DNA of 64,000 nucleotides from Cephalothrix simula (GCA_035591015.1 JAXIUW010000008.1:1-64000); one strand, 5' to 3'. Counted from the stretch's first letter, positions 53,608 through 62,758 are shown. Numbers and translations are program-made. Notes: generated by a model not told the origin, from the sequence alone.

Positions 53608-54498
53608 ATGACGAAACCCAGCATAAAATCAATCATAAAAGAAGTAAGCAGCGTGGTGAGTGCCGTGGTTGGCGCAAGAGGCTGGCAGACGTCTTCTCAA
53701 AAAGCTGAACAGACCTTGACCCAGCCCCTAAACGAAGCTATTAACCAAAATATAGCTGCTTCTGTGACGGATAGCATTGAGACTGCGAATATTCCCAAGC
53801 ACATAGGGTTTATTCTTGATGGCAATCGGCGTTATGCCCGTCGGTATGGCCTGTCGTTGGCAGACGGCTATTCTAAGGGAGCAGCAAAGGTTGAAGAATT
53901 AATGCAGTGGATGGAAGAATTTGACATACGCATCATTACCCTGTGGGCATTCTCTTTAGATAACTTTAGGCGGCCAGCGGCCGAAGTTGACCAGCTGATG
54001 CATCTATTCCGTGGCTATTTGCAGACTCTGCGCACTCATCCTCACATTCATAAAAACCAAGTGCGGCTAGCGATTTGGGGGCAGCGGCATTTGCTAGATA
54101 AAGATTTAGTGGAACTGATTGAAGAAATAGAAGAAAAAACTAAAAATTATCAGCGGCGTCTAGTTAATGTTTGCATGGCCTATGGAGGCCGTGAAGAAAT
54201 AATTGATGCATTGCGGAAGTTACTAGAACAAACTCAGCAGCGTAGTGGATCTATTAAAGATTTACTCAAAAACCTTAGTGTGGACGATATTACTGAAAAC
54301 CTGCAATCTGCTCAGTGTACTGCACCAGAACTGATTATTCGTACCAGTGGCGAAAAAAGAATATCAGGGTTTTTAATGTGGCAAAGCACCTATTCAGAAT
54401 ACTATTTTTGTTCTAAAGAATGGCCAGAGTTTAGCCGAGAAGATCTAAAGGAGGCCATTTTATCTTATCAAAAGCGAGAGCGACGCTACGGACGCTAG
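53608..54498 (+). CDS. uppS: Cis-prenyltransferase (UppS family) with N-terminal extension
   Basis: 296 residues. After about 60 non-conserved residues the family core begins: IPKHIGFILDGNRRYARRYGLS (catalytic Asp in D-G-N-R-R), TLWAFSLDNFRR, MAYGGREEIIDAL, LIIRTSGEKRISGFLMWQSTYSEYYF and WPEFSREDLKEAI. It elongates farnesyl diphosphate to undecaprenyl-type lipid carrier. The D-G-N-R-R-Y-A core and L-A-D-G-Y-S-K-G-A-A-K-V-E-E-L segment resemble archaeal and eukaryotic-type enzymes more than E. coli UppS (D-G-N-G-R-W). It is away from cdsA-dxr, so the cell may hold a second, canonical copy elsewhere. Confidence 0.88.
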   Translation: MTKPSIKSIIKEVSSVVSAVVGARGWQTSSQKAEQTLTQPLNEAINQNIAASVTDSIETANIPKHIGFILDGNRRYARRYGLSLADGYSKGAAKVEELMQWMEEFDIRIITLWAFSLDNFRRPAAEVDQLMHLFRGYLQTLRTHPHIHKNQVRLAIWGQRHLLDKDLVELIEEIEEKTKNYQRRLVNVCMAYGGREEIIDALRKLLEQTQQRSGSIKDLLKNLSVDDITENLQSAQCTAPELIIRTSGEKRISGFLMWQSTYSEYYFCSKEWPEFSREDLKEAILSYQKRERRYGR

Positions 54499-54588
54499 TC
54501 TAAATAGCGAATTATATGCTACTATTAGCGAGAACAAGGGTTTATTGAGGCTAACTTAACCGCTCTTTAGACCTGTCAGAGATTGTGT

Positions 54589-55758
54589 ATGGCAACAGGC
54601 GATTTTTTAAGAAGACTTGATGGTGAGCGAATGCTTAACGGGCTTGATGCTGTTTTGCAGGTAATGATCGACTCATGGGGGCATGCCAATATCTTTCAGC
54701 GGAATGCGGTGGTCTGTCTGCGAGAGCATCTTGAGCTAACTAGCGCAGACACCCCTGATTTAGCCAAGTTCGTAAATACAATTCCCACCCGAGTTTCTGA
54801 GGTAAGGAATACTCATTTTCGCTTTTTGACCGTAGATAAAGATTTAGATATCTACTATACAGATACGGCTCCGGATATATCTCAAGACCCTCAAAAATAT
54901 TGGTTTTATTGGTTGGCATATCGCTTTCAAAAAGAAGCCAATAAGCTGATGCGGCTAGAGGCTACTCGCAAGGATATGAACAAAATCATCGATGTTCTGC
55001 CAGAGATGATTAATAGTTTGGGCATGAAAAAAGTTTCTCCAGAATCTTTGCGTCTACCAGCCATAGAGCTAATGGTTTTTACTTGGGTAGAAAGTAATTT
55101 GCCCAGTATCACTAGCTTTGCCGCTGCTACTATTGCAACGCATATCATTGAACTAACACGACAAGAAGCCCGGGTTGTGCCGGGTAGTAATTTTATTTTT
55201 GTAAAGCGTGAGATAACTCCAGAAAAAGCCAACAAACTACAGCCAATGGCGAGCTACGTTTATCAGGCCGAGCTGAATGAGGCACGAGAGCATTACAAAG
55301 CACAGGATGACTTTGAGCGTGCACGAGAAATAGCTGCTATAAATAGTAAAATAGTAAAGATGATTCCCACCCTTGGTCGTTATGCGGCTAAAAGCGTTAA
55401 TAATCTAACCCAAGTTATTGAGAGTACTCTGTTTCCGTATCCACAAAAAATAAAGTGGATTAGACCATTGATCAGAGATATTTACACCAAGGCTAGCAAG
55501 TTACGCATTTTTGCTAACTGCATCTCTATACAATCGGTCAATAACACCTATGCTCGCACTATCACTGAAGGCCGTATTGACCAAGCCGTACTGGGAGTGT
55601 CTTACTTATTGGCCGTTGATAGCGTTGATGGATGGAGCTCTACTGAAAGAGACATTGAAGACCCAACTTACGATCTCAAAGAGCTATTTGGCTGGAACGG
55701 TAGCATAGATGACCTTGCCAAGCAGTTAGCTCAAAAATATAGGGTCGACCACACTTAG
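54589..55758 (+). CDS. Uncharacterised 389-residue protein
   Basis: From the ATG at 54589 (a TTG two codons earlier is possible). Soluble and mostly helical by composition; no signal peptide or membrane span except a mildly hydrophobic patch ITSFAAATIATHIIEL near 190. A stretch NELNEAREHYKAQDDFERAREIAAINSKI near 245 looks coiled-coil. The C-terminal half has FPYPQKIKWIRPLIRDIYTKASKLRIFANC and a final acidic segment. I recognise no family. It follows the cis-prenyltransferase by 90 bp on the same strand and may share its transcript. Confidence 0.75.
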   Translation: MATGDFLRRLDGERMLNGLDAVLQVMIDSWGHANIFQRNAVVCLREHLELTSADTPDLAKFVNTIPTRVSEVRNTHFRFLTVDKDLDIYYTDTAPDISQDPQKYWFYWLAYRFQKEANKLMRLEATRKDMNKIIDVLPEMINSLGMKKVSPESLRLPAIELMVFTWVESNLPSITSFAAATIATHIIELTRQEARVVPGSNFIFVKREITPEKANKLQPMASYVYQAELNEAREHYKAQDDFERAREIAAINSKIVKMIPTLGRYAAKSVNNLTQVIESTLFPYPQKIKWIRPLIRDIYTKASKLRIFANCISIQSVNNTYARTITEGRIDQAVLGVSYLLAVDSVDGWSSTERDIEDPTYDLKELFGWNGSIDDLAKQLAQKYRVDHT

Positions 55759-55775
55759 ACAAATCAGCATCATAA

Positions 55776-56885
55776 TTAGGTTAGCCTAGCGTAAAGGGGA
55801 TTAGTTGGCCAAGGCTTGCTAAAGAAGGCATCTAGCCATTCATCGGGAAGGGTTGAGAGCTTGCTATATTTCCACTGCGGCCTGCGATCGCGGTCAATGA
55901 GCAAGGCTCGCACGCCTTCAGGATGCTCAGATTGACGGATTATATTAGCGGTTAGCATAAGTTCGTGGCACAATGCCTCGGCTACAGAGTACAGAGCGGT
56001 CATATTCAGGCTACGTTCGGCGATGGCCAATGAGGTTGGCGAAGCATAGTTAAGGTTGTGGCGCATACTATTAAATAGCTCGTTATTGATATTGATAGAC
56101 TTCAAATTGTCTAGGGCATTTTCTAAGCAACTTTCATCAAGGGCTTGCTCAATTATTGCCTGATGCGGTACGGCTGTGGGCTGGGGTGGTGATGCTTTTT
56201 CTTCTAAAGATTTTAGTATGTTAAAGACAATATTATTATTTTCAGCATTACATTCAGACCAGCTAATACGGCCTAGTTCTTCTTTAAGCGGGCTTAGCTG
56301 TTTATTGTCTAGTATGCGGTCAGCAAGGCCAATTTGTTGCAGGTCTGTGGCATTAATTCCAACTCCGCTGTAGGCGATAAATTTTCCCCATGATTTTTTA
56401 ATTCTGTTTAGAAAAAAATTTGCCCCGGCATCGGGATAAAGGCCAATCAGCACTTCAGGCATAGAAAAGCTAGTTGTTTGCGTGGCTATCCGATAACGAG
56501 ACCCTTGCATTATTCCAGAGCCAGCACCAATGACTAAGCCATGGGCAAAGGTAATAACGGGCTTACGAGCAGTATAGATTAAGTAATCTAGCCAGTATTC
56601 ATCCTCAAAAAACTGCTGCGCTTCGGCATAATTACCATCTACAATCAGCTGATAAATTTCTTTAATATTGGCGCCAGCACTAAAAGCCTTATCTGAATTA
56701 CTGCTAATTAGGGTTGCAGCTATGGTATGGTCTTGCTGAGCATGATTTATGGCTTGGGCTAAGTGCTTAATCATTAAATGACTAAAGGCATTAAGCTGCT
56801 GCGGTTTGTTTAGAATTATGTGCTGAACTCTAAGGTCATTTTGGCCTAGAAATTCAGTTATAATCGGCGGATTATCCTCAATCAT
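55776..56885 (-). CDS. Enoyl-CoA hydratase/isomerase fold protein, 3-hydroxyisobutyryl-CoA hydrolase-like
   Basis: 369 residues, the HIBCH size class. LNAFSHLMIKHLAQAI, the oxyanion segment DKAFSAGANIKEIYQ, ITFAHGLVIGAGSGIMQGSRYRIATQTTSFSMPEVLIGLYPDAGANFFLNRI (the Glu of M-P-E-V and Asp of P-D-A-G are the family's catalytic residues) and the C-terminal EGVRALLIDRDRRPQWKY. It probably hydrolyses 3-hydroxyisobutyryl-CoA in valine breakdown. No valine-degradation genes are nearby. Convergent with the orphan gene, 17 bp apart. Confidence 0.86.
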   Translation of the reverse strand: MIEDNPPIITEFLGQNDLRVQHIILNKPQQLNAFSHLMIKHLAQAINHAQQDHTIAATLISSNSDKAFSAGANIKEIYQLIVDGNYAEAQQFFEDEYWLDYLIYTARKPVITFAHGLVIGAGSGIMQGSRYRIATQTTSFSMPEVLIGLYPDAGANFFLNRIKKSWGKFIAYSGVGINATDLQQIGLADRILDNKQLSPLKEELGRISWSECNAENNNIVFNILKSLEEKASPPQPTAVPHQAIIEQALDESCLENALDNLKSININNELFNSMRHNLNYASPTSLAIAERSLNMTALYSVAEALCHELMLTANIIRQSEHPEGVRALLIDRDRRPQWKYSKLSTLPDEWLDAFFSKPWPTNPLYARLT

Positions 56886-57055
56886 AAGTGCAGTGGCGGT
56901 AATGGTGGTCTAATGGCTTTTGGTAATCTATACTATATTGCTGTCTATGGTGATGATCATTATTTTGATATCTGCCACAGCCTACTATGCACGGCCTATG
57001 CATGATGCTAAGGCCATTCTTGAACAGATTACAGTATTGTCAACTAATCTCAAAT

Positions 57056-58255
57056 ATGGAAGAAAAACTCTCAGAAAGTACCACCACTACAACTGATAAA
57101 CCCGGAGTAGTAGTAGACTTAACAGATAAGCAAATTCACATTTTGGGCACAGCCCATGTTTCAAAAGCTAGCGTAGAAGAAGTTAGCCAATTAATTGATA
57201 CAGTTAAGCCCGATACGGTTTGCGTTGAGCTTTGCGAATCGCGTTACTATGTGCTAAAAAATCCGCAACAGTGGGCTAAGCTAGACCTAGGGCAAGTCAT
57301 CCGTGAAAATAGAGCGTCATTGCTATTGGCACAGGTAGTGCTGTCTGCCTACCAACGCCGACTGGGCGAAAAGCTCCAAATCAAGCCGGGCGCCGAAATG
57401 CTTGAGGCCATTGAACTGGCCGAGAAACATAATCTTAAATTGGTTTTGGCTGATCGTGATATTCGCATCACCATGCTTAGAACTTGGCGCAATATGCGCT
57501 TTTTAGACAAACTGAAGGTTCTCTTTATGCTGCCGTGGATGATGCTGGCCTCGCCTGAGGTAAGCGCCAAAGAGATTGAGGAGATTAAGAATGAAGATAC
57601 TATATCAAGCATATTAAAAGAGATAACCAAAACCTTCCCAACCCTAAAGACAAGCCTAATTGATGAGCGTGATATTTATTTGGCCGAACAAGCTCGGCAG
57701 GCCAGCGGAAAAGTTGTGCTGCTGGTAATTGGTGCCGGGCATTTAGAGGGAGTTCTGAAGCAACTACAACGCCCTGTTGCCGATTTAGAGCCTCTGCGAC
57801 AGACCAAACCTCGTGGCTGGACACGCTATTGGCCATGGGTTATTCCAATGTTTATTGTCGGAATGTTTGCCTATGCGGTGATTACCAAAGGTGCTGCGGT
57901 GTCATCATCAATGTTGCTGGTGTGGGTAATTGCTAACAGCACGCTGGCGGCCTTAGGCAGTTTAATAGTTTTAGCCCATCCGTTGACTGTTATCGCAGCA
58001 GCAGTAGCGGCTCCGTTTACCTCGGTCAATCCTCTGGTAGCAGCGGGCTGGGTGGCTGGCGTGGTTGAAGTTTGGTTACGCAAGCCCCGTGTTCAAGACT
58101 TTGAGAATATTCATAGCGACATACTAGAATTACGAGGCTTTTGGCGCAATCGCATCACACGAATACTGCTCTTGGTGGCCTTGGTCAATCTGGGCAGCAC
58201 CATTGGTACGGTGTGGGGCGTGGTGTGGATTTCTTCTTTGTTTGTTGGGGGCTAA
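57056..58255 (+). CDS. TraB/PrgY-family membrane protein
   Basis: About 399 residues from the ATG at 57056; the ATG at 56987 would add 23 residues of no family likeness. The N-terminal TraB domain has IHILGTAHVSKASVEEV, VCVELCESRYYVL, VVLLVIGAGHLEGVLKQL; the second half has three or four membrane spans (about 265-400). The G-x-x-H and E-L-C-E motifs recall TIKI/gumN-like metalloproteases, and a proteolytic role is suspected for the family. Enterococcal relatives limit the response to sex pheromone. It overlaps the next gene by 4 bp in convergent orientation. Confidence 0.85.
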   Translation: MEEKLSESTTTTTDKPGVVVDLTDKQIHILGTAHVSKASVEEVSQLIDTVKPDTVCVELCESRYYVLKNPQQWAKLDLGQVIRENRASLLLAQVVLSAYQRRLGEKLQIKPGAEMLEAIELAEKHNLKLVLADRDIRITMLRTWRNMRFLDKLKVLFMLPWMMLASPEVSAKEIEEIKNEDTISSILKEITKTFPTLKTSLIDERDIYLAEQARQASGKVVLLVIGAGHLEGVLKQLQRPVADLEPLRQTKPRGWTRYWPWVIPMFIVGMFAYAVITKGAAVSSSMLLVWVIANSTLAALGSLIVLAHPLTVIAAAVAAPFTSVNPLVAAGWVAGVVEVWLRKPRVQDFENIHSDILELRGFWRNRITRILLLVALVNLGSTIGTVWGVVWISSLFVGG

Positions 58256-59307
58256 CGGCGTCTGAAGCCGCCTCTAAAACCTCTAAAACCACCGGCACTA
58301 CGGCCGAGCGAACCTCGTGAGAAAGACCTAGTCCCCCAAACTCCACCACGATTAGATTTACTACGTGAGGTTGATACATTACTAGGCTGACTGCTACTGG
58401 CAGCTGATTTGCGCCCAAAGCCTCCGCTGCCAGCATTTTGACGTTGGTTTTGAAAGCTCCGTGATGGTGTAGCCTTGGCCAACGATTGCGGCGGCTGACT
58501 AGAGTATGCCTTAGCGTATTTGCTTTGGGGTTGGGTGCCTTTGGCGGTGGTCATAGCCGTGCTTGATGCTTGAGACTTAACATGGCCACGCTGGCTAACT
58601 GTATTGCTATACTGAGATTGTCTTTGTGCAACGCCTACCGGGCTGTATCCGCCATAGCCGTATCCGCCGTAGAAGCCGCCGTAATAACTGGGCATAAACA
58701 TCCAGTCAAGCATGCGCATGGCGAAGTACATTTGTAAAAAGCTACCCGTTGTATCATAGGCACTATAGCGTTGCTGATTGGGATAAACGTGCTGATTACC
58801 TTGCGCTTCAATGGTCAGAGCTTGGCTGTCAAGAGTTGAGGTTACTGTAGCCACCTCTATTGTTTCAACGTCTCGCCAAGCATCGCGATCATCGGCCTTA
58901 GGCAGCGGATAAGAATCTGGTGCAGGAACTCTAATTGAGAGCAGAACATATTGATCGCTTTCAGCCGGCTCGGGCTGAATAAGAATAGGGTCTACTATGT
59001 CATCGCCGTTAAGGTCTATGCTGCTAATTTCTTGTACTTGTGTGCTCAGATTATCCATCAGATAAGTTAAAAAAGCCTGTTCAGTAAGGCCAGACTGAGC
59101 AGCTTCACGCACAATGCCCTTAGTCATTTCAGGCAGTAAGGATACGTCAAGGTCTTTCTCTAGATTTAGCTCACGAGCTTCTTGACTTAGCCCCCGTGAT
59201 ACAGCAATGGTGTTATAGTCAATTTGGCTGGTGGCACGCTCTTCGCCGCCACGGAGCAACAAATAAGCTACAACTAGAAAGCCGACAATTATAATCCAAT
59301 TCTTCAT
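58252..59307 (-). CDS. Membrane-anchored protein with Arg/Gly-rich tail, unknown function
   Basis: About 351 residues from the ATG at 59307 (upstream ATG at 59328 adds 7). An N-terminal span (MKNWIIIVGFLVVAYLLL) anchors it; a calcium-type loop DLNGDDIVDPILI lies near residue 100; a Gly/Tyr patch YYGGFYGGYGYGGY near 212-225; then a Ser/Gln-rich region and a C-terminus of repeated G-x-R, ending GGFRGFRGGFRRR. RG-rich tails often bind nucleic acid or anionic polymers. I do not recognise the whole protein. The stop codon overlaps that of traB (convergent). Confidence 0.72.
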   Translation of the reverse strand: MKNWIIIVGFLVVAYLLLRGGEERATSQIDYNTIAVSRGLSQEARELNLEKDLDVSLLPEMTKGIVREAAQSGLTEQAFLTYLMDNLSTQVQEISSIDLNGDDIVDPILIQPEPAESDQYVLLSIRVPAPDSYPLPKADDRDAWRDVETIEVATVTSTLDSQALTIEAQGNQHVYPNQQRYSAYDTTGSFLQMYFAMRMLDWMFMPSYYGGFYGGYGYGGYSPVGVAQRQSQYSNTVSQRGHVKSQASSTAMTTAKGTQPQSKYAKAYSSQPPQSLAKATPSRSFQNQRQNAGSGGFGRKSAASSSQPSNVSTSRSKSNRGGVWGTRSFSRGSLGRSAGGFRGFRGGFRRR

Positions 59308-59427
59308 AATCTTTGCTATAATACGCATGATAAAACGCTAAGTAAGACAGTCTATCACAGCTCTAGTTATGTTGAAACAGCACCAAAAACATTCATAAAA
59401 TCACCACAGAAAGTATCGGAGAAAGCA

Positions 59428-59976
59428 TTGTCCAGATTATTGAAGAAACATTGGAAGATTAGCCTAGCTTTTATGGTGATGATGACGGCCATAGTTAGTC
59501 TAATAGCTCTACTCGCCTTTGGTCTGACGCGTGATCCTCGGCTTATTCCATCAACCTTGCTCAATCAACCGATGCCAGAGCTTAACAGCTCTATTCTTTA
59601 TGACACACAAAAGGTATCTAACTTAGCTGAACCACGGGCGACTGTGTTGAACTTTTGGGCATCGTGGTGCTTAGAGTGCCGTTATGAAGCTGAAGAATTG
59701 AAGCGCATTAGTGATGAGTATCAGGGGCGGGTAGTAGTGCATGGAGTGGCGATTCGTGATACTAAAGAAGACATTTCTGAATTTGTGCGTGAATACGATA
59801 AAAACTATTTAATATCAATGGATAATAACGCTGGAGATGCTGCCATTGCCTATGGCCTGTACGGAGTGCCAGAAACATTTATTATTGATAGTCAGGGTAT
59901 AGTTCGCAAGCATTTTGTGGGTGCCGTTACTTACCAAGAATTGCAGTCAGCATTACTAGAATTGGATGAGTTTTAA
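59428..59976 (+). CDS. ccmG: CcmG/DsbE-like thiol-disulfide protein (TlpA fold)
   Basis: 182 residues from a TTG start at 59428 with GGAG 7 nt upstream; no ATG lies before the membrane anchor. One span (about 12-32), then a thioredoxin fold with LNFWASWCLECRYEAEEL (active site C-L-E-C), VVVHGVAIRDTKEDISEF and YGLYGVPETFIIDSQGIV (cis-Pro). It keeps apocytochrome c haem-binding cysteines reduced in System I maturation. Its end overlaps ccmH by 11 bp. Confidence 0.9.
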   Translation: MSRLLKKHWKISLAFMVMMTAIVSLIALLAFGLTRDPRLIPSTLLNQPMPELNSSILYDTQKVSNLAEPRATVLNFWASWCLECRYEAEELKRISDEYQGRVVVHGVAIRDTKEDISEFVREYDKNYLISMDNNAGDAAIAYGLYGVPETFIIDSQGIVRKHFVGAVTYQELQSALLELDEF

Positions 59977-60436
59977 TCTATCTAAATATTTAGCATTATT
60001 CGTTTTAACGGCTTTAGTTGGCGCACTGGGCAGCCTAGCTTTTGGGCAGAGTAGCAATGAGGCAACGTCGCAAAATCTTGAGCAAGGTCTAAATCAGTTT
60101 GACCAGCATGCCCTAGCCATAGCTGATAAATTGCGTTGTCCAACCTGCCAAGGAATATCTGTTAATGATTCAGAAGCGGTGTTCTCGGTGCAGATTAGGG
60201 CCAAAATCAAAGAGCTATTAAAGGCTGGCCAAGATGAAGAAGAGATAATCGCTTTTTTTGTAAGTCGCTACGGAGAATGGATTTTGCGCTCACCTCCAGC
60301 ACGTGGACTTTATGTTTTATTGTGGGTGATGCCGGTTGTGCTTCTTGCCATTGGTGGCGTTACTATAGTCTACTTCACAAGAAAGCGCAGCAAGCAGCAA
60401 TCATATTCTGACGCAGATTTTAATGTTGATGCTTGA
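59966..60436 (+). CDS. ccmH: Cytochrome c-type biogenesis protein CcmH
   Basis: 156 residues. An N-terminal signal/anchor, then ALAIADKLRCPTCQGISVNDSEAVFSVQIRAKI with the LRCxxC redox motif, YGEWILRSPPARGLYVLLWVMPVVLL and a C-terminal membrane span ending KRSKQ. It works with CcmG on apocytochrome thiols. The other ccm genes (A-F, I) are not in the window. The downstream slot, often ccmI, holds a 33-residue peptide frame instead. Confidence 0.93.
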   Translation: MSFNLSKYLALFVLTALVGALGSLAFGQSSNEATSQNLEQGLNQFDQHALAIADKLRCPTCQGISVNDSEAVFSVQIRAKIKELLKAGQDEEEIIAFFVSRYGEWILRSPPARGLYVLLWVMPVVLLAIGGVTIVYFTRKRSKQQSYSDADFNVDA

Positions 60437-60468
60437 TTATATGTGTATTTACTCAATCTAATAAAGAT

Positions 60469-60570
60469 ATGACTACGTTAGTATTAATCGGTGTACTGGT
60501 GGTTGCTGTTGTAGCGGCTGTGCTTGGTGCGCTACTTAAAACTAAAGAAACGCTGATGCTGGATGACTAA
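60469..60570 (+). CDS. Candidate 33-residue single-span membrane peptide after ccmH
   Basis: ATG at 60469 to TAA at 60570. The product starts MTTLVLIGVLVVAVVAAVLG, one clean membrane span, then a charged end LLKTKETLMLDD. It lies 32 bp downstream of ccmH on the same strand. The ribosome binding site is weak (ATAAAG). CcmD is also a tiny single-span protein, but its usual place is between ccmC and ccmE, so no name is given. Confidence 0.4.
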   Translation: MTTLVLIGVLVVAVVAAVLGALLKTKETLMLDD

Positions 60571-60735
60571 GCATCTATCTCACTCTATAAAGATTTAACT
60601 CTGATTAGTATTTCACTGTGATGATGGTTGCTCTTAACGTTATGAGTCTGCTCTGAGCTTAGTTGATACAGCCAAACGTATCATCCACATATTCAAGAGC
60701 ATATCTTGCCACACCGCTTATATTATTTATTATTT

Positions 60736-61872
60736 ATGTATAAAACTCTTTCATCTGCTATCGGTTGGCCGATACTGCGTAGCTTCTTACATGCGCTAGA
60801 AGCAGAACAGGCGCATAACATCACTTTGCGTGCGCTAGAGCTAATGCCACCAGAGCTAATGCCCGCTCTTCATGACTACTCGCCAGAGCTAAAAGTAAGG
60901 CTATGGAGCTATGATTTTCCATCACCGGTGGGTTTAGCTGCCGGCATGGATAAAGATGCTCGCTGCTACAACGCCATCTATAAATTAGGCTTTGGCTTTG
61001 TTGAGTGTGGTACGGTGACTAAGTATCCCCAAGGTGGCAATCCAAAACCACGCTTGTTTAGAATCAGTTCTGAGCAAGCCATAGTTAATCGCATGGGCTT
61101 TAACAATGCCGGCATTGAGGCAATGCTAAATAATTTGGTCAATAAGCCTCCGCAGGGCATATTAGGCATTAATATTGGTGTTAATCGCAATATTGCTGCA
61201 GATAGCATTGCTCAACACTATGCGTACTGCTTAAAAACATTGTATAAACACGCTCACTATTTTGTTATTAATGTGAGCTCACCCAACACGCAAGGGTTAC
61301 GAAAATGGGAAGAACCAGAGGCACTTGGCGCATTATTGAAAGAGCTGGTAGCTTATCGCAATACTTTAAGTGAGCCTCGCAAGCCCTTATTAGTTAAACT
61401 TAGTGCTGATTTAGCTGATGTTTACGGTGCCGGCCAAGCCTGCCTAGATAGCGGCATAGATGGCATAATTGCCTGTAATACAACGGTAAATCATAATCAA
61501 TGCCGCCATGGAGAGCGTTTGGAAGGCGGATTAAGCGGGCGACCACTGTATCAGCGAGCGATAGAGGTTATCAGTCAGCTGTGGCAGGCTACGGAGGGCA
61601 AGCTGCCTTTAATTGGGGTAGGCGGCATTAGCTCTGCTGAGGATGCTTATAGAATGCTGGCACATGGAGCTAGTTTGGTACAGGTTTATACGGGGTTAGT
61701 TTATCAGGGAGCGCAGTTGGTGAGCGATATCAATCAGGGTTTGGTAGATATGCTAAAAGAGCAAGACATTGCTAGTATTAGCGATATCCCTCGTCCCAAC
61801 CTAGTTACTAAAGGTGCTGTTGCTGCAAAAAAGCTGCTTGACAAGAGTGGTCGTAAAAAGGCTAAGGCTTAA
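60736..61872 (+). CDS. pyrD: Class 2 (quinone-dependent) dihydroorotate dehydrogenase
   Basis: About 378 residues from the ATG at 60736; a TTG at 60706 would lengthen it by ten. Class 2 features: an amphipathic N-terminal helix pair, PVGLAAGMDKDARCYNAIYKLGFGFVECGTVT, NRMGFNNAGIEAM, NVSSPNTQGLR (catalytic Ser), KLSADLADVYG, ACNTTVNH and GVGGISSAEDAYRMLAHGASLVQVYTGLVYQG. It oxidises dihydroorotate to orotate at the inner membrane, passing electrons to quinone. The C-terminus is lysine-rich beyond the usual end. Confidence 0.95.
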   Translation: MYKTLSSAIGWPILRSFLHALEAEQAHNITLRALELMPPELMPALHDYSPELKVRLWSYDFPSPVGLAAGMDKDARCYNAIYKLGFGFVECGTVTKYPQGGNPKPRLFRISSEQAIVNRMGFNNAGIEAMLNNLVNKPPQGILGINIGVNRNIAADSIAQHYAYCLKTLYKHAHYFVINVSSPNTQGLRKWEEPEALGALLKELVAYRNTLSEPRKPLLVKLSADLADVYGAGQACLDSGIDGIIACNTTVNHNQCRHGERLEGGLSGRPLYQRAIEVISQLWQATEGKLPLIGVGGISSAEDAYRMLAHGASLVQVYTGLVYQGAQLVSDINQGLVDMLKEQDIASISDIPRPNLVTKGAVAAKKLLDKSGRKKAKA

Positions 61873-61960
61873 AAAATAATGGCATGCCATATAATTAGAA
61901 ATAATTTTTGGGAATAATCTTTAGGCATGATTTTTAGATTAAAGTAAGCACCAGTTAATT

Positions 61961-62758
61961 ATGGATGACAGATTAAATTTAGAGGCCGTAATTGATTTTG
62001 GTTACGAATTGGTTGAGCAGAGTTCAGCCATAATTAGAGCTGATTACGGTTCAGTAGATGTTGCATTTAAGGCTGATCAGAGCCCGGTTACGGTTACTGA
62101 TCGTCAAGTTGAGCAAGTTTTGCGCACTCAAATTGTTAAGAAGTTTCCGCAGCATAAGGTTATAGGTGAAGAATATGGAGTTAGCGGCAACGAGGATTCA
62201 GCCTACGAATGGATTTTAGACCCCATTGATGGCACGCTGTGCTACGTACACGGAGTGCCACTGTTTACCACGCTAATTGCCTTGGTAAGAAATAAAAAAC
62301 CTATTTTGGGCATTATTGCGCAACCAATACTTAATCAGGTTATGGTGGGTGCTGAGGGTCGCCAGACGGTGTTTAACGGCCAACCGGTGAGTGTATCTGA
62401 TACTAAGCAAATATCTGATGCCAGTATGGCCTACACAAGCTATCAACAAATCATAGACAGTAGCCTAGAAGCCGAGGTAAGATCTTTAATGCTTAAAACC
62501 AAAGTTGCCCGAGGCTGGGGCGATGCCTATGGTCATATGCTAGTAGCTATGGGTAAACTAGATGTTGCGATTGAGCCTAGTCTAGCCTTGTGGGATATTG
62601 CTGCTTTGGGAATATGTGTAGTTGGTGCTGGTGGTGACTTTTATAACTGGGATGGTGGCACTGATTTTTTAGGAAGCAGTGCGATATCTTCAAATAAGCA
62701 CCTTAAGCCACAGATATTAGATGCAATTAAATCAGCAAATAATCCTAAGTATGCCTAA
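61961..62758 (+). CDS. Inositol-phosphatase-fold enzyme, probably histidinol-phosphatase (HisN-like)
   Basis: 265 residues. Metal-binding E-E near 70-71 (IGEEYG), ILDPIDGTLCYVHGVPLFTTLIAL (Asp87, Asp90) and LALWDIAALGICVVGAGG. The G-T-x-x-x-V-x-G-V-P-L-x-x-T-L-I-A-L run matches HisN-type histidinol-phosphate phosphatases better than SuhB inositol phosphatases, which have G-T-x-N-F. If so it acts in histidine synthesis. No his genes are beside it. The stop codon lies at the start of a short triple repeat of CCTAAATA. Confidence 0.85.
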   Translation: MDDRLNLEAVIDFGYELVEQSSAIIRADYGSVDVAFKADQSPVTVTDRQVEQVLRTQIVKKFPQHKVIGEEYGVSGNEDSAYEWILDPIDGTLCYVHGVPLFTTLIALVRNKKPILGIIAQPILNQVMVGAEGRQTVFNGQPVSVSDTKQISDASMAYTSYQQIIDSSLEAEVRSLMLKTKVARGWGDAYGHMLVAMGKLDVAIEPSLALWDIAALGICVVGAGGDFYNWDGGTDFLGSSAISSNKHLKPQILDAIKSANNPKYA

